Of a stretch of DNA of 64,000 bases, positions 22,259-33,850 are shown in pieces (positions within the stretch are counted from its first letter, which is position 1; each line of letters begins with the position of its first letter). The DNA is from Nephrocerus scutellatus. Lineage: Eukaryota > Arthropoda > Insecta > Diptera > Pipunculidae. The notes beneath the pieces were generated by a model. The model did not search any database and was not told the DNA's origin. It saw nothing but the letters and a program-made list of their open reading frames with translations. The position numbers and the translations under genes are program-made. The stretch is taken from assembly GCA_947095585.1 (NCBI GenBank), contig OX352765.1:65225425-65289424 (forward strand). Direction: 5' to 3'.

Positions 22259-22781
22259 TCGAACTCCATGGATTTGGAGATGCATCCGAGAAGGGTTATG
22301 GATGCGTGGTCTATGTTAGATAATTGATGGCCATGGTAATTATTTGGTGTCGTTTGCTTCGTCGAAAAGCCGAGTAGCTCCCATTAAATCACAAACAGTT
22401 CCTCGGCTTGAATTATGTGGCGCACTATTGCTGTCACAATTGACACAGAAGGTAATTTCTGCACTTAATTTAAAGCTGTCGTCAATATTTCTATACACAG
22501 ATTCTCAAATCACGTTACATAGAATCAAATCTGCTCCATCACGATATACAACATACGTCGCAAATAGAATATCGCAAATCCAAGATTTGACTTCGCCCGA
22601 TAACTGGTATTATATACCTTCTTCAGAAAACCCATCAGATATGGCTTCACGAGGATTAATGCCTTTAGATTTTATTAAATCCCAGAAGTGGTGGACAGGT
22701 CCAACATTTTTGAACGCTTCAAAATTGATTATGCCAGATCAACCCAACTTAATGGCCTGTTCTGACCAGTTGGAGTTGTGA
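22259..22781 (+). pseudogene. pol: BEL RNase H, unit 2
   Basis: It has the same domain as at 18,057 but with a one-base deletion at 22,321 that shifts the frame after CVVYVR; the frame resumes at VSFASSK. Unlike unit 1, it continues past KWWTGPTFLNA into authentic downstream BEL sequence. Confidence 0.82.
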
Positions 22782-22820
22782 AAAATAAAAATTGAAGTCC
22801 ATACATCTACAGACCAGCCA

Positions 22821-23681
22821 TTGATATTAATCTTTGAAAAATTTTCTAGTTATAATTTAATTCTATACTCTTTCGGTTATATTCTTCGATTCATTGAATG
22901 TTTAAAAAGGAATATTGCTCTTCGAAAATTAGGAGCTGAAGCAATTATTAGACCTCAGCATACATTAACCCTACCTATAAATAAACCAATTATTCAGCTG
23001 TCTGCCGCTAATTTAGACAACGCTCTCAAGGCAATTATCAAACATATCCAATTGAGTGAATACTCAGATGACATTCGCAATCTTCTTAAAAATAAAATAG
23101 TTTCTAAGAATAGCAATTTGCGATATTTAAGTCCATTCTTTGATCAAAGCGATTTAATTCGCGTCGGCGGAAGATTAAGTCATGCAAATATCCCATATGA
23201 TCACAAACATCAGTTGTTATTGCCTGGGTCGCACAGATTCACAAAATTGTTAGTTCGGAATGAACATCACCGTTTACTTCATGCCGGTCCTCAATCGCTT
23301 TTATACAGTCTTCGACAACGGTTTTGGATAATCGGAGGAAAAAACTTATGTCGTCAAATCGTTAACCAATGCACCATATGTGCACGTACACGTCCTCGGA
23401 GTATAACACAACTTATGGGTCAATTGCCGGAACATAGGGTTAATCCATCGAGACCATTTCAGAATGTGGGTATTGGTACCTTTTTTACTTCGACCAAGAT
23501 ACGCTCCAAAATACTAATGAAAACTTATTTAGCTATTTTCATTTGTTTTGCTTCTAAGGCAATCCACATTGAGATTGTGTCAGACCTGTCGACTTGCGCT
23601 TTCATAGCTGCCCTCCGAAGATTCGTCTCTCGTCGCGGACTTTGTTCCAATATCTACTCAGATAACGCGACGAACTTTGTT
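22821..23681 (+). pseudogene. pol: BEL integrase N-terminal half, Jockey-interrupted
   Basis: The frame includes the zinc-binding region (HQLLLPGSHRFTKLLV, HRLLHAGPQSLLY, CTICARTRP) and the start of the catalytic core. The first catalytic Asp is lost: this copy reads NVGIGTFFTS where the copy at 30,290 reads GIDFCGPFF, a nine-base deletion. The second Asp (YSDNATNF) is present just before Jockey-2 inserts at 23,682. Confidence 0.85.
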
Positions 23682-25954
23682 CATTCCAGCGGCTTGCAGA
23701 AATCTGGAGAATACAGAAATTGATGATGCTATCAGAAATTGCGATTACAGTGAATTCAGCCATTAATCGGCAGAAAACAATTCGCACTAGCAGGGATCGC
23801 TTCCAACACTTGCCTGAGCATATACAGGCCATATATGCTCACAAGCAACGGCTTAGGAAACGCCTTCAGAGAATCTTCAATAGGACACTTAACACAGTCA
23901 ACGACGAATACCTGTCTGTACTTTCGCAACTGCGTTGTACAGTTAACATGTGTCGTCAAGCTGTGCGGAGGTTTCAGGAAGATGAACTGACCAAACGGCT
24001 CCAGGACATCAAACCAGGCCCTGATGCTTTTAGGAAGCTGAACTCTCTGGTTGGAAAGCGTATTTCCATTCCAGAGATTATCACCATTGAAGATCGAACA
24101 GTATCCAGCGCTGCTGAGAAAGCGGAAGCCTTTGCCTGCAATTTTGAAAGGAGCTTTACGGACCGACCACCAACGCATCTTCCAGATTTCTTGGAAGAGG
24201 TTGAAAGTCTTGTGGAAGACACCACTTCTCCAGGAAATACTATAGTGCAGTTCAGTGAAGAAAATCGCGCCAACGCACCCGTAGATGTCGATATGTTTAC
24301 CGGAACAGCTGTTGTCAATGATTTGATTATGAGTGGAAACTCAAAAAAATCATCAGGCACAGATGGGATTTCTAACTTTTTGCTTAAAAAGTTACCGGGT
24401 ATGGCAATTTTGATGTTAACCATCATTTTCAACAATTGCCTAAACAATGGCTACTTTCCGGACAACTGGAAGGTGGCCAAGGTAGTACCAGTACCCAAGA
24501 AAACCGACCGCTCCAGCGTAACTGGTTACCGTCCAATAGCTTTACTGTGTTGTATCAGTAAAGTATTGGAATCATTGATCCGTAAAAAGATCAATACGTT
24601 TTGTACGGAAAGAAATCTTATTCCTTCCTTTCAGTACGGTTTCCGAGAAAAGCACTCTACGCTGCACCCTCTGCTGAAGCTTAACAGTGACGTCACTAAA
24701 GGACTGAACGTCAAAAGTAGTACAGTGGCCTGTTTGCTAGACATTGAAAAAGCTTTCGATAGTGTCTGGATAAACGGGCTACTGTACAAGCTTATTAGTT
24801 TTGGTTTCCCCAATTATATTGTAAAAATAATTAAAAATTTTCTTTTTAACAGGGTCTTCTTTGTACAGGTGTACGACCGCCCATCGACAGGGAAAAGGAT
24901 CAAAGCCGGAGTTCCTCAAGGTTCCAGACTTGGACCAATCCTGTATAGCATCTTCACGGCGGATCAACCCACAAATACAGCCGGAACAAGGACTATGCTC
25001 TTCGCGGATGACTCCATAACGTATGCAGTTTCCCGCTCTCCCGAGATAGCTGCCCGAAGAGTGGAGGAACACCTCAGAAATCTTTGGGACTACTACCTGA
25101 AGTGGGGACTAAAGATCAACGCCAATAAAACGGAACTCATCTGCTTCCGAGTACCAGCAACCGAAACAAGGATAAGAAAAATCGCAAGCCGGTGCAGAGC
25201 CTTAAAAATCACCCTTCCGGATAACACAACAATAAACACCAAGTCAGAGACTAAGTACCTGGGAATCAACTTTACTGAGAGGCTCAAGTTTAACTCTCAC
25301 ATCGACAAAACAATGAAAAAAGCGAACCACGCTTTTCATTTGGTGCACCCGCTACTTAAAAGACGAAACGGTCTGTCCAACAACACCAGGCTGCTTATCT
25401 ACAAGCAACTCATCAGGCCAGTGATAACCTATGGCTACCCCATATGGTTCACCGTCTCACCAACAACGATGAAGAAGATCTCCCTATTTGAAAGGAAGGT
25501 ACTAAGGATCTGTACAGGACTCTGGAGGTGACAAACAGCTATAAGTTTGCGTCGACTACAAAACTATACGAGGCAGCAGGTCTGCTGCCAATAACTGACC
25601 ACTTGTTCCGAATGGCGAGGAAATTCGTCGACGCATTGGAAACACATCCAAGTCCTGAGATGCAAGGACTGCGAATCGAGGAAATCGAGCCAAGTCACCG
25701 GTACATACACATAAGAGGATTCACTGATGCTAGATTCGATGACATCTTTAACAATCAAGACGTCTCCTTCTACGAGAAGGCGGGCAACCAATATTACAGA
25801 GGCTGAAGTTCGCCCTGTTTATACGCCGCTTAATATTTTTCATTCTTATTTTATTTTAAAATTATTGTTTAAAATTTAATTACATTGAAAATTAACATGT
25901 AGTAGATTAAGTAGTAAAAAATATTGTTTAAAAATAAACAATACCAAAAAAAAA
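23682..25954 (+). mobile_element. Jockey-2, 5'-truncated, in BEL integrase
   Basis: It interrupts the integrase codons for NATNF. The uninterrupted copy at 30,490 reads TTTGTTGGGGCAAAGG, whereas here TTTGTT is followed by the element and then GCAAAGG. Three target bases are gone and there is no target duplication. The element starts just upstream of the reverse transcriptase and ends in a run of nine A. It is absent from the sister copy, so it inserted after that duplication. Confidence 0.92.
23720..25806 (+). pseudogene. pol: Jockey-2 reverse transcriptase
   Basis: About 600 codons are open to 25,531, with all catalytic motifs (DIEKAFDSVW, VPQGSRLGP, FADDS). Then a one-base deletion in GGAGGTGAC (GGAGGGTGAC in Jockey-1) stops the frame after CTGLWR. 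The remaining C-terminal piece (25,528-25,806) ends NQYYRG. This is the best-preserved Jockey reverse transcriptase in the window. The endonuclease is absent through 5' truncation. Confidence 0.9.
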
Positions 25955-26630
25955 GCAAAGGCAGAGATACAAGATCTCAGAAAGTTATTTCTATCTGAAT
26001 TTCATAAAAATGAGATTTTAAAGTATTGTACTGATCACGGAATTCAGTGGCATACAATTCCTCCGCGATCGCCACACTTCGGAGGTTTATGGGAGGCTGC
26101 GGTAAAGAGGGCATTTAAAAAGAGTCTTAGGAACAACATCATATACTATAGAATCGCTCTCGACCCTCGTTGTCCAGGTAGAATCATGTTTAAACTCACG
26201 TCCGATTGGTTATATGTCGGATAACCCAAACGACTATGAAAGTCTCACGCCAGGACATTTCTTAATCGGTCAACCGATTACAAGTGTTCCCGATCCTTCT
26301 CTGTCGCACCTCGATTTTAATAGACTAAGCCTTTACCAGCGCATACAGGCTAACTTTCAATTATTCTGGAAGAGATGGTCGTCAGAATATCTCTCCCAAT
26401 TACAGCAGAATAGAAAGTGGACTCAACCAAATTTTGATATTAGGGTTGGGGACCTCGTCATTTTGCGCGAGGATAACGTACCTCCTTTAAAATGGCCAAT
26501 AGCTAGAATCATCGAGGTTCATAAAGGTATAGACAACCATATCAGAGCGGTTACCGTCCAAACTCAAAACGGTCGGTTCAAACGAGCTGTAACTCGAATT
26601 TGTCCAATTCCTTTGGAACAGAACGCCTAA
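25955..26630 (+). pseudogene. pol: BEL integrase C-terminal half, DUF5641
   Basis: It resumes the interrupted integrase: ILKYCTDHGIQW, then PPRSPHFGGLWEAAVK with the catalytic Glu. The DUF5641-type end follows (LTPGHFLIGQP, FWKRWSSEYLSQLQ, VGDLVILREDNVPPLKW). A frame change before 26,214 separates the two parts. It ends at the natural stop after LEQNA. Confidence 0.85.
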
Positions 26631-26945
26631 TAGTAATATTCATTTTTTGTGAATTTAAACTATTCATTTGTATTTCAGTGATATTGCACTCTTGGATAAG
26701 ATTTGCAACTTATCTCTTTCTTTGTTTTGGGGTTTTGATAGTGGTTGAATCGTTGTCAGAGATTTTTAATTTTTTTTTGTAATTTGATTTATATAATAAT
26801 TATGATTATTTAAATTAAACAATAAATGTTTCTCGTTCCTATACATATGTAACTATAATATGTAACTTAGTAAACTAAGATTTCAATTATATAAATCGAT
26901 ATTTATGTTGAACTATTTTGCTATAATACTTCAAGGCAGGGAGTA

Positions 26946-27104
26946 TGTGTAAATCAAATAAATCTAAAATAAATAAAATATGTAATGTAACTATAGCATT
27001 AAAAATAAAATGTATATGTCAGAATCATTAAGTTTGTCACAAGTTTAAGAAAAGAAAGAAAAAAGAATGTCACTTCCGTTTTTGTAAAAGAGGAGACACA
27101 CCTG
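26946..27104 (+). repeat. BEL LTR, interrupted by Harbinger-1
   Basis: It starts TGTGTAAATCAAAT and runs to CACACCTG, where the Harbinger terminal repeat begins. The rest of this LTR is missing because Harbinger-1 is cut at 29,216. Confidence 0.88.
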
Positions 27105-27284
27105 GGCTGGGATGTTGTACCATCACTTTCATTCGAATAGACTTTCGATAGTCGATATGTGGCAGCACTTTTTCGAAAATCCAAAAACAACATAAATTTT
27201 ATTTTAACGTTTCATTTGTGACCAAAAAATATCACGGTAATACGTGTTTGGTAAAAATAAACTATAATTTTAATCAAACCAATA

Positions 27285-28508
27285 ATGAATATTGCTATAG
27301 CAATGTTATTAAATGGTGGTGATAATGATTCGTCGCAGGGGGAATGTGAAAATAGTGTTAACAATTATTTAGAAAGGAGGTTTTTACACGGTCGTTACAA
27401 TTTAATGGTTTTGTCAAACAAAAAGTAAGTTTTTTATATAATGTATATGATTTTTAATAAAAGTGTCTAAATGTGATAATCCCTGTTTAGATTTTTGGAA
27501 TCATTTCGTGTATCGAAAGATATTTTTAATTATTTGTTAAGCTATATCAAGCCGCGGTGCAAATCGGCGAAACGCGTAACGAAAATCTCGGTAGAGGCGA
27601 GGTTAGCAGCGGTGCTTAATTTTTACGCAACAGGATCATACCAGCGAACTGTAGGTGACGTGCTATTGCACAATATGGATCAGTCGGTTATATCTAGATC
27701 CGTGTCAGAAATAACACAACTTTTAGAGGCTACAATCTGCCAAAAATTTATAAAGTTTCCAGACGGACTAAAAAAAGCAATCAACAAACAACGATTTTTT
27801 TAAAAAAACCGGTCATCCCGGTGTGATTGGTTGCATTGATTGCACCCACATTAATATTTTAGCGCCTCGCGAAAATGAACACATTTTTGTTGATCGGCGT
27901 GGAAACCATTCGATGGATTGTCAATTGGTGAGATTAAAAATATTTTGATTGTATGTGTTTTTTAATTTAATGCCGTTTTTTTGTTTAAGATATGTAACTA
28001 TGACTTATTAATCCACTCGGTGAACGCTCGATTTCCAGGATCAACCCATGATTCTGCAATATGGCAGGGGTCAAGAGATCGACGCAAACTGCAAGAAGAT
28101 TTTGCCAGTGGGGAACGAAACACATGGTTGCTTGGCGATTCGGGATATCCATTGGAGCCGTTTTTAATAACATCATACCGCAACCCTAGTGAAAGGCAAA
28201 CGTTATACAAAACATTGCATGCCAAAACCCGAAATCCTATTGAGAGGTGTATAGGAGTGTTGAAAAATACATTTCGGTGTCTCTTAGGAGAAAGAGTGCT
28301 TCGGTACGAGCCAGTTAAAGTGGTGAAAATTGTAAATGTTTGTGCGGCCCTTTACAACATCTGTTTGTTGAATAAGCTAGAGATGGTAAATCTGCCACGA
28401 CCTACAGAAGATAGCGCTCCTATAGACGAAACAGAGTTTGAATATGACGAAACAATAAATAATGAATCTGCGGAAGAGATGCGAAACAATTTGCTTAATA
28501 GTTTTTAA
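27285..28508 (+). pseudogene. Harbinger-1 transposase (HARBI1/DDE_Tnp_4 type)
   Basis: Three exons can be proposed: 27,285-27,424 (ATG, MNIAIAMLLNGG), 27,491-27,927 and 27,990-28,508. The introns are GTAAGT...TTTAG and GTGAG...TTAAG. Motifs are GVIGCIDCTHI (first catalytic Asp), RFPGSTHDSAIWQ (second Asp) and NPIERCIGVLK (Glu), as in PIF/Harbinger nucleases. A T/A-run change at about 27,797-27,812 gives a stop after NKQRFF. Exon 3 is open to its natural end. One lesion therefore inactivates this copy. Confidence 0.88.
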
Positions 28509-28599
28509 ACTGTATTTAATTTATCTAATTTCTTAAAATAAAAAATTTGTTATGAGTGTAAATAAAAAAATTATTTGTTTTTATTTAAATTTTTAATTT

Positions 28600-29216
28600 T
28601 TAGCTTCATTTTCTCCTCTTCTTTTCAATCGTTTGCTATTTATTACATTTGATTCTTTAATCAAATTAACAACTTCAGCTTGGAATTCAACTTGTTTTTT
28701 TGCCTGTGCCTCTTGTTGCTTGCCCTGATTCTTCAATTCCTCGAACAATCAATTGGTAGCGGTGATACGTCGCCGTTGTGAGCTGTGATTGTTGGTGTAT
28801 TTGTGTTTCCGTTTGGTGGTTCAACTATTTGTTCTGTCGTTTCGAACTCAAATACAACTGGATCCTCTGGCTCGTGACCCTTATCGATACCCTTCACACC
28901 AATAACTGTTTCTGTCATGCCAGTGAGCTGTACGACACGTTCTTCCAATGGAGAGAGGATTATACTGCATGTCCCACCTCCTGTTCGATTTATATCTGCA
29001 TGGGTTTTCCTCATTTTCTTTTTTATTTTATTTTTATAGTCTGCCCAAACCTAAGAATAGAAATAAACAAACGTTATTTTAACTCCATATAACACGTACT
29101 AAATGTAATTGCTTTAATTGCTGTAACACCCTTTTCTCCAGGAATCCGCGTCTCGTGTTGGAGGACCTTCACAATTTATTCTCCTTGATAATTCCAGCCA
29201 ATTTCCATTTAAACTG
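28600..29216 (-). pseudogene. Harbinger-1 Myb/SANT-like protein
   Basis: This is the accessory DNA-binding protein that PIF/Harbinger elements need beside the transposase. Exon 2 (from 29,050 leftward) encodes VWADYKNKIKKKMRKTHAD followed by a GGGT-rich turn and LEERVVQLTGMTETVIG. Exon 1 remains from 29,216 (LNGNWLELSRRINCEGPP, RDADSWRK) and is cut by the duplication junction. The C-terminal coiled coil is shortened by a deletion near 28,622 relative to Harbinger-2. Confidence 0.8.
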
Positions 29217-31134
29217 CCGAAAAGCCGAGTAGCTCCCATTAAATCACAAACAGTTCCTCGGCTTGAATTATGTGGCGCACTATTGCTGTCACAATTGACA
29301 CAGAAGGTAATTTCTGCACTTAATTTAAATCTGTCGTCAATATTTCTATACACATATTCTCAAATCACGTTACATAGAATCAAATCTGCTCCATCACGAT
29401 ATACAACATACGTCGCAAATAGAATATCGCAAATCCAAGATTTGACTTCGCCCGATAACTGGTATTATATACCTTCTTCAGAAAACCCATCAGATATGGC
29501 TTCACGAGGATTAATGCCCTTAGATTTTATTAAATCCCAGAAATTGATTATACCAGATCAACCCAACTTAATGGTCTGTTCTGACCAGTTGGAGTTGCGA
29601 AAAATAAAAATTAAAGTCCATACATCTACAGACCAGCCATTGATATTAATCTTTGAAAAATTTTCTAGTTATAAATTAATTCTACACTCTTTCGGTTATA
29701 TTCTTCGATTCATTGAATGTTTAAAAAGGAAAATTGCTCTTCGAAAATTAGGAGCTGAAGCAATTATTAGACCTCAGCATACATTAACCCTACCTATAAT
29801 TAAACCAATTATTCAGTTGTCTACCGCTAATTTAGACAACGCTCTCAAGGCAATTATCAAACATATCCAATTGAGTGAATACTCAGATGACATTCGCAAT
29901 CTTCCTAAAAATAAAATAGTTTCTAAGAATAGGAATTTGCGATATTTAAGTCCATTCTTTGATCAAAGCGATTTAATTCGCGTCGGCGGAAGATGAAGTC
30001 ATGCAAATATCCCATATGATCACAAACATCAGTTGTTGTTGCCTGGGTCGCACAGATTCACAAAATTGTTAGTTCGGAATGAACATCACCGTTTACTTCA
30101 TGCCGGTCCTCAATCGCTTTTATACAGTCTTCGACAACGGTTTCGGATAATCGGAGGAAAAAACTTATGTCGTCAAATTGTTAACCAATGCACCATATGT
30201 GCACGTACACGTCCTCGGAGTATAACACAACTTATGGGTAAATTGCCGGAACATAGGGTTAATCCATCGAGACCATTTCAGAATGTGGGTATTGACTTCT
30301 GTGGTCCCTTTTTTACTTCGACCAAGATACGCTCCAAAATACTAATGAAAACTTATTTAGCTATTTTCATTTGTTTTGCTTCTAAGGCAATCCACATTGA
30401 GATTGTGTCAGACCTGTCGACTTGCGCTTTCATAGCTGCCCTCCGAAGATTCGTCTCTCGTCGCGGACTTTGTTCCAATATCTACTCAGATAACGCGACG
30501 AACTTTGTTGGGGCAAAGGCAGAGTTACAAGATCTCAGAAAGTTATTTCTATCTGAATTTCATAAAAATGAGATTTTAAAGTATTGTACTGATCACGGAA
30601 TTCAGTGGCATACAATTCCTCCGCGATCGCCACACTTCGGAGGTTTATGGGAGGCTGCGGTAAAGAGCACATCATATACTATAGAATTGCTCTCGAACCT
30701 CGTTGTCCAGGTTTAAACTCACGTCCGATTGGTTATATGTCGGATAACCCAAACGACTATGAAAGTCTCACGCCAGGACATTTCTTAATCGGTCAACAAG
30801 TGTTCCCGATCCTTCTCTGTCGCACCTCGATTTTAATAGACTAAGCCTTTACCAACGCATACAGGCTAACTTTCAGTTATTCTGGATGATATGGTCGTTA
30901 GAATATCTCTCCCAATTACAGCAGAAGAGAACCAAATTTTGATATTAGGGTTGGGGACCTCGTCATTTTGCGCGAGGATAACGTACCTCCTTTAAAATGT
31001 CCAATGGCTAGAATCATCGAGGTTCATAAAGGTATAGAAAACCATATCAGAGCGGTTACCGTCCAAACTCAAAACGGTCGGTTCAAACGAGCTGTAACTC
31101 GAATTTGTCCAATTCCTTTGGAACAGAACGCCTA
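29217..31134 (+). pseudogene. pol: BEL RNase H-integrase, second copy
   Basis: It starts abruptly inside RNase H (SRVAPIKSQ) and lacks 37 bp around 29,541 (SQKWWTG region). A stop replaces the codon after RVGGR (29,995). The integrase core keeps its catalytic residues: GIDFCGPFF (30,290), YSDNATNF (30,483) and GGLWEAAVK (30,640). A deletion after 30,667 and others near 30,797 and 30,925 break the C-terminal part. It lacks Jockey-2 and shows the pre-insertion sequence. Confidence 0.85.
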
Positions 31135-31449
31135 ATAGTAATATTCATTTTTTGTGAATTTAAACTATTCATTTGTATTTCAGTGATATTGCACTCTTGG
31201 ATAAGATTTGCAAATTATCTCTTTCTTTGTTTTGGGGTTTTGATAGTGGTTGAATCGTTGTCAGAGATTTTTAATTTTTTTTTGTAATTGATTTATATAA
31301 TAATTATGATTATTTAAATTAAATAATAAATGTTTCTCGTTCCTATACATATGTAACTATAATATGTAACTTAGTAAACTAAGATTTGAATTATATAAAT
31401 CGATATTTATGTCGAACTATTTTGCTATAATACTTCAAGGCAGGGAGTA

Positions 31450-31625
31450 TGTGTAAATCAAATAAATCTAAAATAAATAAAATATGTAATGTTACTATAG
31501 CATTAAAAATAAAATGTATATGTCAGAATCATTAAGTTTGTCACTTTATTCAGGAGTGACAAGTTTAAGAAAAGAAAGAAAAAAGAATGTCACTTCCGTT
31601 TTTTGTAAAAGAGGAGACACACCTG
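31450..31625 (+). repeat. BEL 3' LTR, left part
   Basis: It starts TGTGTAAATCAAAT and ends at CACACCTG before Harbinger-2. It continues at 34,166 after that element. Confidence 0.9.
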
Positions 31626-31801
31626 GGCTGGGATGTTGTACCATCACTTTCATTCGAATCGACTTTCGATAGTCGGTGGCAGCACTTTTTCGAAAATCAA
31701 AAAACAACATAAATTTTATTTTAACGTTTCATTTGTGACCAAAAAATATCACGGTAATACGTGTTTGGTAAAAATAAACTATAATTTTAATCAAACCAAT
31801 A

Positions 31802-32956
31802 ATGAATATTGCTATAGCAATGTTATTAAATGGTGGTGATAATGATTCGCCGCAGGGGGAATGTGAAAATAGTGTTAACTATTATTTAGAAAGGAGGTTT
31901 TTACACGGTCGTTACAATTTAGTGGATTTGTCAAACAAAAAGTAAGTTAATTATATAAAGTATACGATTTTTAATAAAAGTGTCTAAATGTGATAATCCC
32001 TGTTTAGATTTTTTGAATCATTTCGTGTATCGAAAGATATTTTTAATTATTTGTTAAGCCATATCAAGCCGCAGTGCAAATCGGCGAAACGCGTAACGAA
32101 AATCTCGGTAGAGGCGAGGTTAGCAGCGGTGCTTAATTTTTACGCAACGGGATCATACCAGCGAACTGTAGGTGACGTGCTATTGCACAATATGGATCAG
32201 TCGGTTATATCTAGATCCGTGTCAGAAATAACACAACTTTTAGAGGCTACAATCTGCCAAAAATTTATAAAGTTTCCAGACGGACTAAAAAAAGCAATCA
32301 ACAAACAACGATTTTTTGAACAAACCGGTCATCCCGGTGTGATTGGTTGCATTGATTGCACCCACATTAATATTTTAGCGCCTCGCGAAAATGAACACAT
32401 TTTTGTTGATCGGCGTGGAAACCATTCGATGAATTGTCAATTGGTGAGATTAAAAATATTTTGATTGTATGTGTTATTTAATTTAATGCCGTATTTTTTG
32501 TTTAAGATATGTAACTATGACTTATTAATCCACTCGGTGAACGCTCGATTTCCAGGATCAACCCATGATTCTGCAATATGGCAGGGATAAAGAGATCGAC
32601 GCAAACTGCAAGAAGATTTTGCCAGTGGGGAACGAAACACATGGTTGCTTGGCGATTCGGGATATCCATTGGAGCCGTTTTTAATAACACCATACCGCAA
32701 CCCTAGAGAAATGCAAACGTTATACAACACATTGCATGCCAAAACCCGAAATCCTATTGAGAGGTGTATAGGAGTGTTGAAAAATACATTTCGGTGTCTC
32801 TTAGGAGAAAGAGTGCTTCGGTACGAGCCAGTTAAAGTGGTGAAAATTGTAAATGTTTTTGCGGCCCTTTACAACATCTGTTTGTTGAATAAGCTAGAGA
32901 TGGTAAATCTGCCACGACCTACAGAAGATAGCGCTCCTATCAACGAAACAGATTGA
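31802..32956 (+). pseudogene. Harbinger-2 transposase
   Basis: Exons are 31,802-31,941, 32,008-32,443 and 32,507-32,956. The phases fit: exon 1 ends two bases into a Lys codon completed by exon 2, and exon 2 ends on a codon boundary. Exon 2 is fully open here, including GVIGCIDCTHINIL. Exon 3 has a TCA-to-TAA change at 32,588 (after AIWQG) and a two-base loss near 32,953 (ETD then stop). Its lesions differ from those of Harbinger-1. Confidence 0.88.
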
Positions 32957-33084
32957 ATATGACGAAACAATAAATAGTGAATCTGCGGAAGAGATGCGAA
33001 ACAATTTGCTTAATTGTTTTTAAACTGTATTTAATTTATCTAATTTCTTAAAATAAAAAATTGTTATGAGTGTAAATAAAAAAA

Positions 33085-33850
33085 TTATTTGTTTTTATTT
33101 AAATTTTTAATTTTTAGCTTCATTTTCTCCTCTTCCAAAGCTAATCGTCTTTCTGCTATTGCTAACTGCTTTTCTTCAATTAATAATCGTTTGCTATTTA
33201 TTACATTTGATTCTTTAATCAAATTAACAACTTCAGCTTGGAATTCAACTTGTTTTTTTGCCTGTGCCTCTTGTTGCTTGTCCTGATTCTTCAATTCCTC
33301 GAACAATCGATTGGTAGCGCTGATACGTCGCCGTTGTGAGCTGTGATTGTTGGTGTATTTGTGTTTCCGTTTTGTGGTTCAACTATTTGTTCTGTCGTTT
33401 CGAACTCAAATACAACTGGATCCTCTGGCTCGTGACCCACATCGATACCCTTCACACCAATAACTGTTTCTGTCATGCCAGTGAGCTGTACGACACGTTC
33501 TTCCAATGGAGAGAGGATTATACTGCGTGTGCCACCTCCTGTTCGATTTATATCTGCATGGGTTTTCCTCATTTTCTTTTTTATTTTATTTTTATAGTCT
33601 GCCCAAACCTAAGAATAGAAATAAACAAACGTTATTTTAACTCCATATAACACGTACTAAATGTAATTGCTTATACAGACTTTTCTCCAGGAATCCGCGT
33701 CTCGTGTTGGATTTATTTTATTCTCCTTGATAATTCCAGCCAATTGCCATTTAAACTGGCTTTGGAAGTTGAGCCGCTAAAACATCCAGTAACCATATCT
33801 GTATGATTTTCTAGATAGTCAATCATTATTTCGAATTGTTTGACCGTCAT
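33085..33850 (-). pseudogene. Harbinger-2 Myb/SANT-like protein
   Basis: Exon 1 begins at ATG 33,850 (MTVKQFEIMIDYLENH) and ends at 33,681 before GTCTGT. Exon 2 starts at 33,608 after TTCTTAG with VWADYKNKIKKKMRKTH. The trihelix-like DNA-binding half is followed by an acidic linker (EDPVVFEFETTEQ). A strongly charged coiled coil then reads FEELKNQDKQQEAQAKKQ and EEKQLAIAERRLALEEEK in another frame. A ten-base deletion in exon 1 causes a stop after LSRRIK. Not functional as is. Confidence 0.8.

Larger units (their letters stand above)
18512..22714 (+). repeat. BEL tandem duplication, unit 2
   Basis: It repeats unit 1 with about four visible differences: 18,831 C for A, 19,206 C for T, 20,890 A for C, and a one-base deletion at 22,321. 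There is no LTR or primer site between the units. Confidence 0.93.
27105..29216 (+). mobile_element. Harbinger-1, PIF/Harbinger transposon lacking its right end
   Basis: It starts with the terminal repeat GGCTGGGATGTTGTAC, as Harbinger-2 does, at the same LTR site. It has the two-gene layout (transposase rightward, Myb-like gene leftward). It breaks off inside the Myb-like gene at 29,216, where BEL RNase H sequence (GAAAAGCCGAGTAGC) follows. This is the junction of the ~4.55-kb tandem duplication. Confidence 0.9.

Noticed and set aside
23974..24447. 157-codon minus-strand frame opposite the Jockey reverse transcriptase (also 11,771-12,244)
   Set aside because: It is an antisense shadow of a conserved coding region, present in both Jockey copies for that reason, with no recognisable domain.
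28778..29092. 104-codon plus-strand frame in Harbinger (also 33,336-33,650)
   Set aside because: It lies antisense to the Myb-like exon, which has clear family motifs.
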